Below the pieces are notes generated by a model. That model searched no databases. It saw only the letters and a program-made list of their open reading frames with translations, and was not told where the DNA came from. Shown one piece after another: positions 1 through 8,255 of a stretch of 64,000 bases of DNA. The stretch lies in the NCBI RefSeq assembly GCF_040117685.2, contig NZ_JBEDYP020000013.1, positions 186,001-250,000 of the forward strand, read 5' to 3'. Numbering within the stretch: the first letter of the stretch is position 1; every line of letters begins with the position of its first letter. The translations under genes were made by a program, and so were the position numbers. Source of the stretch: Gracilimonas sp040117685. Lineage in GTDB: Bacteria > Bacteroidota > Rhodothermia > Balneolales > Balneolaceae.

Positions 1-516
1 ATTCAAAGATGCTTCATAATCTTCCCATTCCTGTTGTTGCTCGTGTAAATCAACTACTTCCAGGTAGGTATCCAGCACATTTACCAGGGCGTTATTATAA
101 GCCATGATACGATCCTGTATAGCTTCCTGATCTATCTCATTCTCACTTTCAAGAACTGTGAGTGCTACCGTTTCCCCTTTGTTTATAAAGGGCACAATCA
201 GGATGTTTTTAGCCTGCACAAAATCAAAATAGTGGATGAGTTTGGCCTTCTCGATGTCTTCCCCCACCATCAACTGGATGACTTCATCGGTATCTTTGAA
301 TTCATTCAGGAAATGGTTTTCAAATGCTACACGATCCTGAAACATCACATTGGGAAGTCCCGTGCTGTTGGTTTCCCACACAAACTGTTGCCGGGCACGG
401 TTTACCCAGCATAAGTAAGAGAGTTGAACTTTCGTCGATGTTCGCAATAAATGCACCAAATCCTGAAGGATCTGCTTGTATTCCCGTAAGGCTTTTTCTT
501 GTCGGTCTAAAGACAT
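1..516 (-). CDS. GAF-like domain protein, C-terminus outside window
   Basis: Read from the sequence as an open frame of 172 codons starting at an ATG (complement of 514-516) and running off the left edge without a stop. The protein begins MSLDRQEKALREYKQILQDL, a helical lead-in, followed by an alternating beta/alpha pattern (YLCWVNRARQQFVWETNS, then KAKLIHYFDFVQAKNILIVP and a segment with GETVALTVLE) that resembles the small-ligand GAF fold of bacterial sensor proteins. The tail seen here is acidic and helical. No output domain is visible, so it could be the front of a sensor kinase or a free GAF protein. Family assignment is by fold pattern only. Confidence 0.6.
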   Translation of the reverse strand, partial: MSLDRQEKALREYKQILQDLVHLLRTSTKVQLSYLCWVNRARQQFVWETNSTGLPNVMFQDRVAFENHFLNEFKDTDEVIQLMVGEDIEKAKLIHYFDFVQAKNILIVPFINKGETVALTVLESENEIDQEAIQDRIMAYNNALVNVLDTYLEVVDLHEQQQEWEDYEASLN

Positions 517-526
517 GATTTAAAAT

Positions 527-561
527 AATTTCTAAATTTCAATCTACAAATTCCAAAACAC
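527..561. repeat. Degenerate heptanucleotide repeat, 5 units
   Basis: Five consecutive 7-nt units: AATTTCT, AAATTTC, AATCTAC, AAATTCC, AAAACAC. It lies 10 nt upstream of the start codon of the GAF-like gene and is the reverse-complement type of the array at 686-727, so the two form loose inverted arms in the same intergenic region. Confidence 0.6.
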
Positions 562-685
562 CTTTTATACATAAAAATTTGACTTCGGAAGATTGCTTCG
601 TCGTAATCTATCCAAAACAAAATAGTGCCCGGTTGACTCAGTACAATGCCGGACTTTGATTACATTGGCATTCATCTTGGTCATT

Positions 686-727
686 GAGATTTGGAATTTA
701 GGATTTCAAGTTTGGAGTTTCTTATTT
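686..727. repeat. Degenerate heptanucleotide repeat, 6 units
   Basis: Six exact-period units: GAGATTT, GGAATTT, AGGATTT, CAAGTTT, GGAGTTT, CTTATTT. The TTT triplet recurs every 7 nt. The sixth unit contains the stop codon of the oligoendopeptidase F gene (complement of 722-724). Confidence 0.75.
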
Positions 728-2605
728 GATTTGTTCACTCATACGTTCGGCCTCTTCTACCATTCGCTCGAAAGATGCAAGGCCTTTGCTCCAAAAGTCA
801 GGCTGGGTGATGTCGAGTCCCATTTTGGCTACTAAATCGTGCGGCCACTCAGACCCACCGGCACTAAGAAGCTCCATATATCTTTCAGGGAAACCCTCCG
901 GACGCTGCGTGTATTCTTCATATAAAGCCAGTACCAACAGTTCACCGAAAGCATAGGCATATACATAGCCGGGAGTATGCAGAAAATGCGGGATATAACT
1001 CCACCAAATGCCATACTCATCCGTTAATGTCACCGAATCTCCATACAATGCCTGTTGCTGTTCCATCCAAAGTTCCGAAAACCGTTCTTTAGTGAGTTCA
1101 CCTTCCTCTCGCCGTGCGGTATGCATGGCGTGTTCAAATCGGTTCATCGAAATTTGGCGGAAAACGGTCGCGATGGTATCATCAATTTTACCAATCAATA
1201 GTGCCAGTTTTTCTTTGGGATCATCCAGTTCTTTCATCAGCTTTTGAAATACCAGCATTTCTCCAAATACAGAAGCCGTTTCGGCCGTGGTCAGCGGTGT
1301 TGAGGATTGCAACACCCCTTGCTGGCGCGACAAGTATTGATGCACTCCGTGTCCCAGCTCATGGGCCAGTGTCTGGACGTCACGGATTTTCCCGTCAAAA
1401 TTCATGAATACATAGGGATGAGCCGAGGGAACCGTACCTGCAGAATAAGCTCCACCTCTTTTGCCCGGTTTGATGGCGGCATCAATCCAGTTCTGCTCAA
1501 AAAACTTATGGGTGATTTCCCCCATCTCCGGGTGAAAGTTTGTGTAGGAATCCAAGACCATTTCTTTGGCAGAGTTCCAGTCGATCGTAGCCTCATTTTC
1601 CATGATGGGAGCGTAGCGATCATAATCTTTCATTTCATCCAGCCCAAGCAAATCGCGCTTCAGCTTATAGTACCGCTGAACCAGCTCGTATTTTGAGGTC
1701 ACCGACTCAACAAGAGCATCCACCGTTTCCTTATCGGTTTGGTTCGACAGGTTTCGCGAATCAATCCAACTGTCGTATTTCCGGAGTTTATCATTCGTTG
1801 ATTTGTCAGCAAGAATGGTATTGAATACAAACCTAAGCTGCCGGCTTAGATCGTTGAATTTATCCGTGAGTGATTTATGGGCACGAATTCGTAAATCGCG
1901 ATCACTCTCATGCAGTTTACTCAGCACTTCCTGTTCACTCATCTCCTCGCCATCCAGTTCAAACTTTGCAGCTCCCAGCATTTCATCAAAGAAGCGAACC
2001 CATGCACTGCGACCGGTTACTGATTTGGCCGACATGATTTTTTCCTGTCCTTCTTCCAACACATGCTCTTTGTACCTTCGGGAACTCTCCAGGTAGTGTT
2101 TGTACTTGCTCAGCTTTTCACTTTCAATCATCTTCTGAGCTTCTTCATCCGGAACCTGTAGCCATTCCACATCCAAAAAAACCAGTTTTTGACTCACTTC
2201 CGATGACAGCTCATTCGACTCTGCCACCAGCTTCCCGTAAGCGGTATTGGTGGTATCGGTTGACCACTGCAAATAAGCAAACGATCCAATCTTACCGGAC
2301 AAATCTAAAATACCTTCGTATTCATCCAGCATATCCTTGAATTCTTCCGGGGAAAGTTGTGCTACACGGCCGCGGTATTTCTCTCCAAAGGCTTCGGCTT
2401 TTTCAACAACCTTTTTCTTGTCTTTCTCCAGTTTTGGATCTTCACTCGATGTATAAAGATCACTGAGATCCCAGTTTATATTTTCTGCCCCTGTTTCTTT
2501 CTTCGTTGATGAATTCTCGCCCATTTCCTGATTTTTTGAGTCTGTCGCTTTGTATTTTTGAGAACCTGAATATAGGGGTTGCTGAAAGCGAATTAAAGAC
2601 ATCAT
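722..2605 (-). CDS. pepF: Oligoendopeptidase F (M3 family zinc peptidase)
   Basis: A cytoplasmic M3B oligopeptidase that hydrolyses short peptides. The zinc site is clear at about residue 409 of 627: AHELGHGVHQYLS, i.e. HExxH, with the downstream glutamate in the TAETASVFGEML segment. The N-terminal PepF domain begins near INWDLSDLY and the length is normal for the family. No signal peptide is visible. The reading frame opens with two adjacent ATGs, but an internal ATG (position 2524, MGENSSTKK) lies nearer the conserved start of the family and may be the true start. The stop codon sits inside a heptanucleotide repeat. It appears monocistronic. Confidence 0.95.
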   Translation of the reverse strand: MMSLIRFQQPLYSGSQKYKATDSKNQEMGENSSTKKETGAENINWDLSDLYTSSEDPKLEKDKKKVVEKAEAFGEKYRGRVAQLSPEEFKDMLDEYEGILDLSGKIGSFAYLQWSTDTTNTAYGKLVAESNELSSEVSQKLVFLDVEWLQVPDEEAQKMIESEKLSKYKHYLESSRRYKEHVLEEGQEKIMSAKSVTGRSAWVRFFDEMLGAAKFELDGEEMSEQEVLSKLHESDRDLRIRAHKSLTDKFNDLSRQLRFVFNTILADKSTNDKLRKYDSWIDSRNLSNQTDKETVDALVESVTSKYELVQRYYKLKRDLLGLDEMKDYDRYAPIMENEATIDWNSAKEMVLDSYTNFHPEMGEITHKFFEQNWIDAAIKPGKRGGAYSAGTVPSAHPYVFMNFDGKIRDVQTLAHELGHGVHQYLSRQQGVLQSSTPLTTAETASVFGEMLVFQKLMKELDDPKEKLALLIGKIDDTIATVFRQISMNRFEHAMHTARREEGELTKERFSELWMEQQQALYGDSVTLTDEYGIWWSYIPHFLHTPGYVYAYAFGELLVLALYEEYTQRPEGFPERYMELLSAGGSEWPHDLVAKMGLDITQPDFWSKGLASFERMVEEAERMSEQIK

Positions 2606-2886
2606 TTGAACTAAAAGGGAGTATATAAAAATCAGTCAGGACCGCTCTCAAAAAAACTCAACTTTTAAGCCTGATTACAATGACTTTTCACTTCAAAATT
2701 TTTCCTTTGTACTCTTTGCCTGTTTTTAACTTAGAGCTTTCAGAAAATGTCGTTTTTTAAGAATGTAATCCTTAATTTTCGGGTTACTTAACATATATGC
2801 CAATGCTTTAAAATCTGAATCATTGGAGCCGAATTTCCATTATTTATTTAAATCGCTGCCAAAAACCCTGTAGAGGTTAACAACCA
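2606..2886. other. Intergenic region between divergent pepF and odhA
   Basis: A 281-nt AT-rich divergent promoter region. I see no gene, no strong palindrome and no clear TAnnTTTG promoter. The frame of the downstream gene has a stop at 2878-2880, which limits how far upstream its start can be. Confidence 0.5.
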
Positions 2887-5800
2887 TTGAAATCACTTGA
2901 AGCCGTATTTGGCCCTAACTCTGCACTTGTAGAAGAATTATACGATCAATATAAAAACGAGCCACAATCGGTTCCTGCCCACTGGAAGCGTTATTTTGAT
3001 GAGCTCGAAGGCAAACCCGTAGATGCTACTGAGCCTGAAGAACTTCAGCCATCAGAAAGTTCTACCACCGTTCCATCCAACGGCGCTGATACTGCTGAGA
3101 CTAAAAAAGCCCCTGCCAAAGAGCAGAAAAAGCCACAGAAAGATGTAGAGGCACCAAAGGATGCCACGCTCGAGAAAATTAAAGGCGTGGCTACCAAGAT
3201 TGTAGAGAACATGGATGAGAGCCTGGAAGTACCCACGGCTACATCACTTCGAGTGCTTCCGGTTAAAATGATGGTTGAAGACCGCACGATTATCAATCGC
3301 CATCTGCTTAAGCGAAACGAACCCAAAGCTTCCTTTACCCATTTTATTGCCTGGGCAATTATCAGGGCACTCAAAGAATTTCCAAACCTGAACAGCTCTT
3401 ACCTGTACAAAGATGGCAATCACTACCGGGTAGTTCCTGATTCTGTGAACCTGGGTGTAGCTGTTGACCTTGAAAGTAAAGACGGATCCCGCAACCTGGT
3501 GGTACCCAACATCAAGGGCGTTGATAAAATGAATTTCAAAGAGTTTTTGCATGCTTATGCGGAGCTCATCGATAAAGCCCGGAATGGAAATCTTCAAATT
3601 GCTGATTTCCAGAATACCACTATCAGTATTACCAATCCGGGGACCATCGGAACCGTTTCGTCGGTACCCCGACTGATGAAAACGCAAGGCGCCATAATAG
3701 CAACCGGTGCTATTGACTATCCTGCCGAGTACCGGGCGATGTCTAAAGATGTGCTCAATCAGCTGGGAGTCAGCAAGGTAATGACGGTTACTTCTACCTA
3801 TGATCACCGTGTTATTCAGGGAGCCGAATCCGGTATGTTCCTGAAGAAAATGGATGATCTGCTCAGCGGTCAGGAAGATTTTTACGAGCAGATTTTTGCA
3901 GACCTTGACATCCCTTACGAGCCTCTCCCATACGGGCAGGATACCTATTCCGGTCCATTTGGCGGCGGATCACCTACTCTGGAACATGACAGCCGTGTAG
4001 TTGGGGTTTGGCGTCTCATTAACATGTACCGAATGCGCGGACATGTACTTGCTGATCTTGACCCTCTTGAAAAAGAACCCGGTAAAAACCCTGAACTGGA
4101 TCTGGAGTATTATGGATTGTCGTTGTGGGATCTGGACCGTGAGTTCTATTGTGGTGGCCTTGGTGGAAAAGAGCGGGCTACACTTCGTGAAATCATCAGC
4201 CTGCTCCGTGATACGTATTGCGGAAACATCGGTGTTGAATATATGCACCTGCTGGATCTCGAAGAACGCAAGTGGCTTCGTGAATCAATGGAGTCTACCG
4301 GTAACAATGCCCAGCTCGAAAAAAATGACAAGCGGGAAATCCTGCATAAGCTCAATCAGGCGATGGCCTTTGAAGAGTTTTTGCATAAAAAGTACATCGG
4401 GCACAAACGATTTTCTTTGGAAGGTGCCGATACCCTGATTCCAATGATCCACTTTATGCTGGAACGAGCCGGTGAACATGGAATTGAAAAGATGTTTATG
4501 GGCATGGCTCACCGGGGTCGTTTGAATATGCTGGTGAACATTATGAACAAACCGTATCACCGCGTATTTGCTGAATTTGAAGGAAATATTGATCCTGATT
4601 CTATTCAGGGTTCCGGTGATGTGAAATACCACCTGGGTGCTAAAGGGGTCCACAAAGCGGCGAACGGAGCAGAAATTGACCTTCAGCTCATGCCAAACCC
4701 TTCGCACCTCGAAGCGGTGAACCCTGTAGTTGAAGGCGCGGTGCGTGCCATGCAAGACCATCACGAAAAAGAAGATGCAGAGAAGCGCGTAGTCCCAGTA
4801 TTAATGCATGGTGATGCTGCTTTTGCCGGACAGGGCGTGGTTGCCGAAACCCTGAATATGTCGCAGCTGGAGGGATATAAAACCGGCGGTACGATGCATA
4901 TCATCATCAACAACCAAATTGGTTTTACAACACTACCTAAAGACGGCCGATCTACCGAATACGCTTCTGATCTGGCCAAGATGATTCTTGCTCCTATCTT
5001 TCATGTAAATGGAGATACTCCGGAAGCAGCAGTCCATGCCATGAAAATGGCGCTCGACTACCGGCAGAAGTTTGGTAAGGATGTGATCATCGACCTGATT
5101 GGTTACCGAAAGCACGGGCACAACGAAGGCGACGAACCTGCTTTCACTCAACCGGGCATGTACAAAGAAATTAACGACCATGCTCCGGTACGTGATCTTT
5201 ATACCGAGCACCTGGTGAAAAATGGGGAACTTACCAAAGAGGAAACCCAGCAGATTTTCGATGAGTTTGATCAATTACTACAGGAAGCTTTTGAGGATGC
5301 CAAGAAAGCACCAAACCTGGAAGTGACCGACAACCTCATTGACCGTACCGAAACTCCACAGGACAAATGGAAAGCGTATCCGGATACCACGTACCCGGCT
5401 GAAGACCTCAAAGAAATTGCCGTTAAGCTGAACACCGTACCCAAAGATTTTGACGCAAATCCAAAGTTGTTGAAACAGCTGGCGAAAAGAGCAGAAATCG
5501 TTAACAACAATGAGAAGAAAATCGACTGGGGATTTGCTGAACTGCTGGGCTTCGGTTCACTCCTTAAAACAGGTACAACCATCCGCCTTACCGGACAGGA
5601 TGTTGAGCGGGGAACCTTTTCTCACCGTCATGCCGTGTTACACGGAACGGAAACCAATCAGAAATTCACCCCACTGAACAACCTTTCTGATGATCAGGCG
5701 AAATTCCATGTTCATAACAGCTTGCTGAGTGAATTTGCAGCGCTTGGTTTTGAATTCGGTTACAGTGCCGAGAAACTGGATGCATTGGTAATCTGGGAAG

Positions 5801-6549
5801 CCCAGTTTGGTGATTTTGTTAACGGCGCCCAGGTTATTATCGACCAGTTTATTTCTTCAAGCGAAGCCAAATGGGGACAGAAAACAGCGCTGGTTATGAA
5901 CCTGCCTCACGGTTATGAAGGTCAGGGTCCGGAGCACTCCTCTGCCCGACTCGAGCGATTCCTTCAGCTTTGTGCAGAAGACAACATGCAGGTCATGAAC
6001 CTGACCACACCGGCTCAGTATTATCATATGCTGCGCCGACAGGCACTTCAGGAGAATAAACGTCCTGCCATTTTAATGACGCCAAAAAGTCTGTTGCGAC
6101 ATCCGATGGCTACATCCAGTCGGGACGAACTCGCGGATGGCAAATTCCAGCCGTTTATTGTTGACAAAGACTTCACAGATCCAAAAGATTTGAAGCGTCT
6201 GGTTATCTGTTCCGGGAAAGTGTATTACGATCTTCTCAAATACAGAAAAGAGAATGAGATTGAAAATGTGGCTATTGCCCGGTTGGAACAGTTCTACCCA
6301 TTTGCGGACGATGAGATTCAGGAACAGCTTAAAGACTTCACCAATGTGAAAGACATTGTGTGGTGCCAGGAAGAACCCAAAAACATGGGAGCCTGGAATT
6401 TTGTTGCTCCGCGATTTATGGAGCTCCTGCAAGACGGACAGAAACTTAGCTACGCCGGCCGTCAGGCATCTGCCTCACCCGCAGCGGGACAGAAGAAGAT
6501 CCATGAAGCCGAACAGAACAAGCTGATTGAAGATGCTTTGAAGCTGTAA
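2887..6549 (+). CDS. odhA: Multifunctional 2-oxoglutarate dehydrogenase, E2 (acyltransferase)-E1 fusion
   Basis: Oxidative decarboxylation of 2-oxoglutarate in the TCA cycle. The 1220-residue protein has the order seen in actinobacterial OdhA/Kgd: an N-terminal E1 peptide (residues 1-40, ELYDQYKNEPQSVPAHWKRY), an acidic Lys/Pro/Ala-rich linker (about 50-100), an E2 catalytic domain without a lipoyl domain (about 110-345, ending in the DHRVIQGAESG active-site region), then a full ThDP-dependent E1 (about 360-1215) with MAHRGRLNML, HGDAAFAGQGVV and KHGHNEGDEPAFTQP. The start codon is TTG: an in-frame stop lies three codons upstream and the conserved N-terminus begins at this codon. A hairpin terminator follows. 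The lipoylated partner must come from another E2 encoded elsewhere. Confidence 0.95.
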   Translation: MKSLEAVFGPNSALVEELYDQYKNEPQSVPAHWKRYFDELEGKPVDATEPEELQPSESSTTVPSNGADTAETKKAPAKEQKKPQKDVEAPKDATLEKIKGVATKIVENMDESLEVPTATSLRVLPVKMMVEDRTIINRHLLKRNEPKASFTHFIAWAIIRALKEFPNLNSSYLYKDGNHYRVVPDSVNLGVAVDLESKDGSRNLVVPNIKGVDKMNFKEFLHAYAELIDKARNGNLQIADFQNTTISITNPGTIGTVSSVPRLMKTQGAIIATGAIDYPAEYRAMSKDVLNQLGVSKVMTVTSTYDHRVIQGAESGMFLKKMDDLLSGQEDFYEQIFADLDIPYEPLPYGQDTYSGPFGGGSPTLEHDSRVVGVWRLINMYRMRGHVLADLDPLEKEPGKNPELDLEYYGLSLWDLDREFYCGGLGGKERATLREIISLLRDTYCGNIGVEYMHLLDLEERKWLRESMESTGNNAQLEKNDKREILHKLNQAMAFEEFLHKKYIGHKRFSLEGADTLIPMIHFMLERAGEHGIEKMFMGMAHRGRLNMLVNIMNKPYHRVFAEFEGNIDPDSIQGSGDVKYHLGAKGVHKAANGAEIDLQLMPNPSHLEAVNPVVEGAVRAMQDHHEKEDAEKRVVPVLMHGDAAFAGQGVVAETLNMSQLEGYKTGGTMHIIINNQIGFTTLPKDGRSTEYASDLAKMILAPIFHVNGDTPEAAVHAMKMALDYRQKFGKDVIIDLIGYRKHGHNEGDEPAFTQPGMYKEINDHAPVRDLYTEHLVKNGELTKEETQQIFDEFDQLLQEAFEDAKKAPNLEVTDNLIDRTETPQDKWKAYPDTTYPAEDLKEIAVKLNTVPKDFDANPKLLKQLAKRAEIVNNNEKKIDWGFAELLGFGSLLKTGTTIRLTGQDVERGTFSHRHAVLHGTETNQKFTPLNNLSDDQAKFHVHNSLLSEFAALGFEFGYSAEKLDALVIWEAQFGDFVNGAQVIIDQFISSSEAKWGQKTALVMNLPHGYEGQGPEHSSARLERFLQLCAEDNMQVMNLTTPAQYYHMLRRQALQENKRPAILMTPKSLLRHPMATSSRDELADGKFQPFIVDKDFTDPKDLKRLVICSGKVYYDLLKYRKENEIENVAIARLEQFYPFADDEIQEQLKDFTNVKDIVWCQEEPKNMGAWNFVAPRFMELLQDGQKLSYAGRQASASPAAGQKKIHEAEQNKLIEDALKL

Positions 6550-6570
6550 ACCATAACTACCTCATTTCAT

Positions 6571-6604
6571 AAAAGCCCGTTGAGTATATCGACGGGCTTT
6601 TTTA
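6571..6604 (+). terminator. Rho-independent terminator after odhA
   Basis: An 11-bp stem (AAGCCCGTTGA / TCGACGGGCTT, one G-T pair) with a 5-nt loop and a run of six or more T. It starts 21 nt after the stop codon. Confidence 0.85.
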
Positions 6605-6663
6605 TTGAAATCTATCTTTCGGGAAATTACTTTGGGAAAACATCATAAAGAAAAACACTCCTT

Positions 6664-7257
6664 ATGGCTAAAGTAACTTCAGTAGAATCATACATCGATA
6701 AGCACGAAAAATGGGAGAAAAGTCTGAGTCGCCTTCATGCGCTGATCTCCAAGACCGAACTGGAGGCAGCTATCAAATGGGGACAACCTGTTTATTCTAT
6801 AAATGGAAAGAATGTGGTTGGAATAGGTGCATTTCAAGAACATTTCGGACTATGGTTTTTTAACGGAGCATTGCTTGATGACCCTAACGGGTACCTACAT
6901 AATGCACAGGAAGGAAAAACCAAAGCCATGCGTCAGCTCCGGTTTCATTCTTTTGAAGATATTGATGCAACCGTAGTAAATGAGTTTCTCCATCAGGCTA
7001 TAGAAAATCAACGAGCCGGAAAAGAAGTTCAAATCGATACGAAGAGAAAACCCGATATTCCACCCCTCCTGGCAAAAGCTTTTTCAATAGATGAAGAATT
7101 AAAAACACAGTTTAAAGGTCTAACACCAGGTCGTCAACGAGAATATGCTCAGTATATATCGGAGGCCAAACAGGAAGCTACCAAACAACGGCGTCTTGAT
7201 AAAATCATCCCGATGATAAAGCAAGGAATGGGATTGAATGATAAGTATCAGAAATGA
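6664..7257 (+). CDS. YdeI/OmpD-associated family protein with DUF1801 domain
   Basis: A small soluble protein of 197 residues. The N-terminal two thirds match the DUF1801 / YdhG-like fold (AAIKWGQPVYSINGKNVVGI, FGLWFFNGALL). The C-terminal segment with LTPGRQREYAQYISEAK and a run of lysines and arginines is typical of the YdeI family, which is loosely linked to stress or bacteriocin protection in other bacteria. The biochemical role is unknown. It is preceded by the odhA terminator and so probably has its own promoter; it converges on the DUF3224 gene. Confidence 0.85.
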   Translation: MAKVTSVESYIDKHEKWEKSLSRLHALISKTELEAAIKWGQPVYSINGKNVVGIGAFQEHFGLWFFNGALLDDPNGYLHNAQEGKTKAMRQLRFHSFEDIDATVVNEFLHQAIENQRAGKEVQIDTKRKPDIPPLLAKAFSIDEELKTQFKGLTPGRQREYAQYISEAKQEATKQRRLDKIIPMIKQGMGLNDKYQK

Positions 7258-7268
7258 AAAGATAGCAC

Positions 7269-7658
7269 TCAAAGCTCATATTCAAACTCGTAGAAGTGCT
7301 TTCCTTCCTCAATGTTGATGGCCATCTTGCCCGTTAAACCTTCCAGTTCACCGGTGCCTGAATCCGGTACTACTTCCAGAATTAACCGATTTGCTCCCTT
7401 GTCCATGATCCCATAATGCTGCAAAACAAAGCTTCCTTTCTTGCCTTCTAATTCCCCTGTTACCTGTTCTATAGCCACATACCCCGCTGATCCTTTCACG
7501 GGAGTCATTGCACTTAACATTTCTCCTTTGCTGTTGGCGTTTAGTTCACCGGAAAAGGATTTGTCGATCGACATTCGGTTTAATGTTATGCCTTTTTCTC
7601 CTTCAGCATAGCTATCGATCGGGTTCAGTTTTACTTCAAATTCTCCGGTAATCTTCAT
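7269..7658 (-). CDS. DUF3224 domain-containing protein
   Basis: A 129-residue protein that is beta-rich throughout, with the DUF3224 features GYVAIEQVTGELEGKKGSFV and a Gly/Glu-rich GTGELEGLTGKMAI hairpin near the end. This is a small single-domain beta-barrel-like family of unknown function. Its ATG overlaps the stop codon of the upstream membrane-protein gene by 4 nt (ATGA), so the two are translationally coupled. No signal peptide. Confidence 0.85.
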   Translation of the reverse strand: MKITGEFEVKLNPIDSYAEGEKGITLNRMSIDKSFSGELNANSKGEMLSAMTPVKGSAGYVAIEQVTGELEGKKGSFVLQHYGIMDKGANRLILEVVPDSGTGELEGLTGKMAINIEEGKHFYEFEYEL

Positions 7659-8080
7659 GACCCTTTGTTTTGGAATTTTTCGGCTAACAGAACCCCGAGG
7701 TAAGCCATTGGAATATAGGCACCAACTATATCCACCACATTAAACCACAGTGGCGATGGAAGGGCAACCACATTTGCAATTCCTCCCAACAAAAAGAAAG
7801 CACCTACACCGAGCGCCCACTTCTTTTGGGATGAAGTTGCGATGAGCGCTGTTAATAACGCCCCAACCAAAGTACCAAGAGCATGAGCCAGAAATGGCAT
7901 AAGGAAGTTTATGGGCTTGAACAGATGCATGGATTCCTGCAATCCTTCCATGGTAGTTACATCAGCTCCGGCCGGTGGCGGAATAATGAAACCACTGACC
8001 ATAATGATCCCCATATTTACAAATCCCCCGACCACAAGTCCGGTAATAAGAGCAAGTATATTTCTGACGATTGGCTTCAT
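7655..8080 (-). CDS. Small four-helix inner-membrane protein
   Basis: 141 residues with four predicted transmembrane helices (about 7-29, 55-77, 85-105 and 112-132), and Gly/Ala-rich helix packing in HALGTLVGALLTALIA and VGAFFLLGGIANVVAL. Looks like the small uncharacterised membrane proteins common in Bacteroidota. Transcribed with and overlapping the DUF3224 gene; no function can be assigned. Confidence 0.8.
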   Translation of the reverse strand: MKPIVRNILALITGLVVGGFVNMGIIMVSGFIIPPPAGADVTTMEGLQESMHLFKPINFLMPFLAHALGTLVGALLTALIATSSQKKWALGVGAFFLLGGIANVVALPSPLWFNVVDIVGAYIPMAYLGVLLAEKFQNKGS

Positions 8081-8136
8081 ATCTATTTCTTTAATGTACT
8101 GGAAGACAGAAGATTATACTGAAACCAACAGGCAAT

Positions 8137-8174
8137 AAAAAACCCCGCACAACTAAATGTGCAGGGTTTCTTAA
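8137..8174 (-). terminator. Terminator, probably serving groEL
   Basis: Hairpin with arms AACCC-c-GCAC and GTGC-a-GGGTT and an 8-nt loop. On the minus strand it is followed by TTTTTTATT, so it can end the groES-groEL transcript; the plus-strand side has fewer T. Confidence 0.7.
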
Positions 8175-8182
8175 GTTTCTTG

Positions 8183-8233
8183 TTATGACGCTCAGCGTCG
8201 TAACATTCACTCCAACGCAGAGCGTTGGAGTGA
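8183..8233. repeat. Twin-hairpin repeat, copy 1
   Basis: Two adjacent palindromes: GACGCT-C-AGCGTC flanked by near-matching TTAT/GTAA, then a perfect 12-bp stem TCACTCCAACGC-aga-GCGTTGGAGTGA at 8207-8233. It lies between the terminator and the groEL stop codon. Similar two-hairpin arrangements occur at 16072-16120 and 29213-29262. Confidence 0.75.
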
Positions 8234-8255
8234 GGAAGTTAGGTTAGGAAATGAT

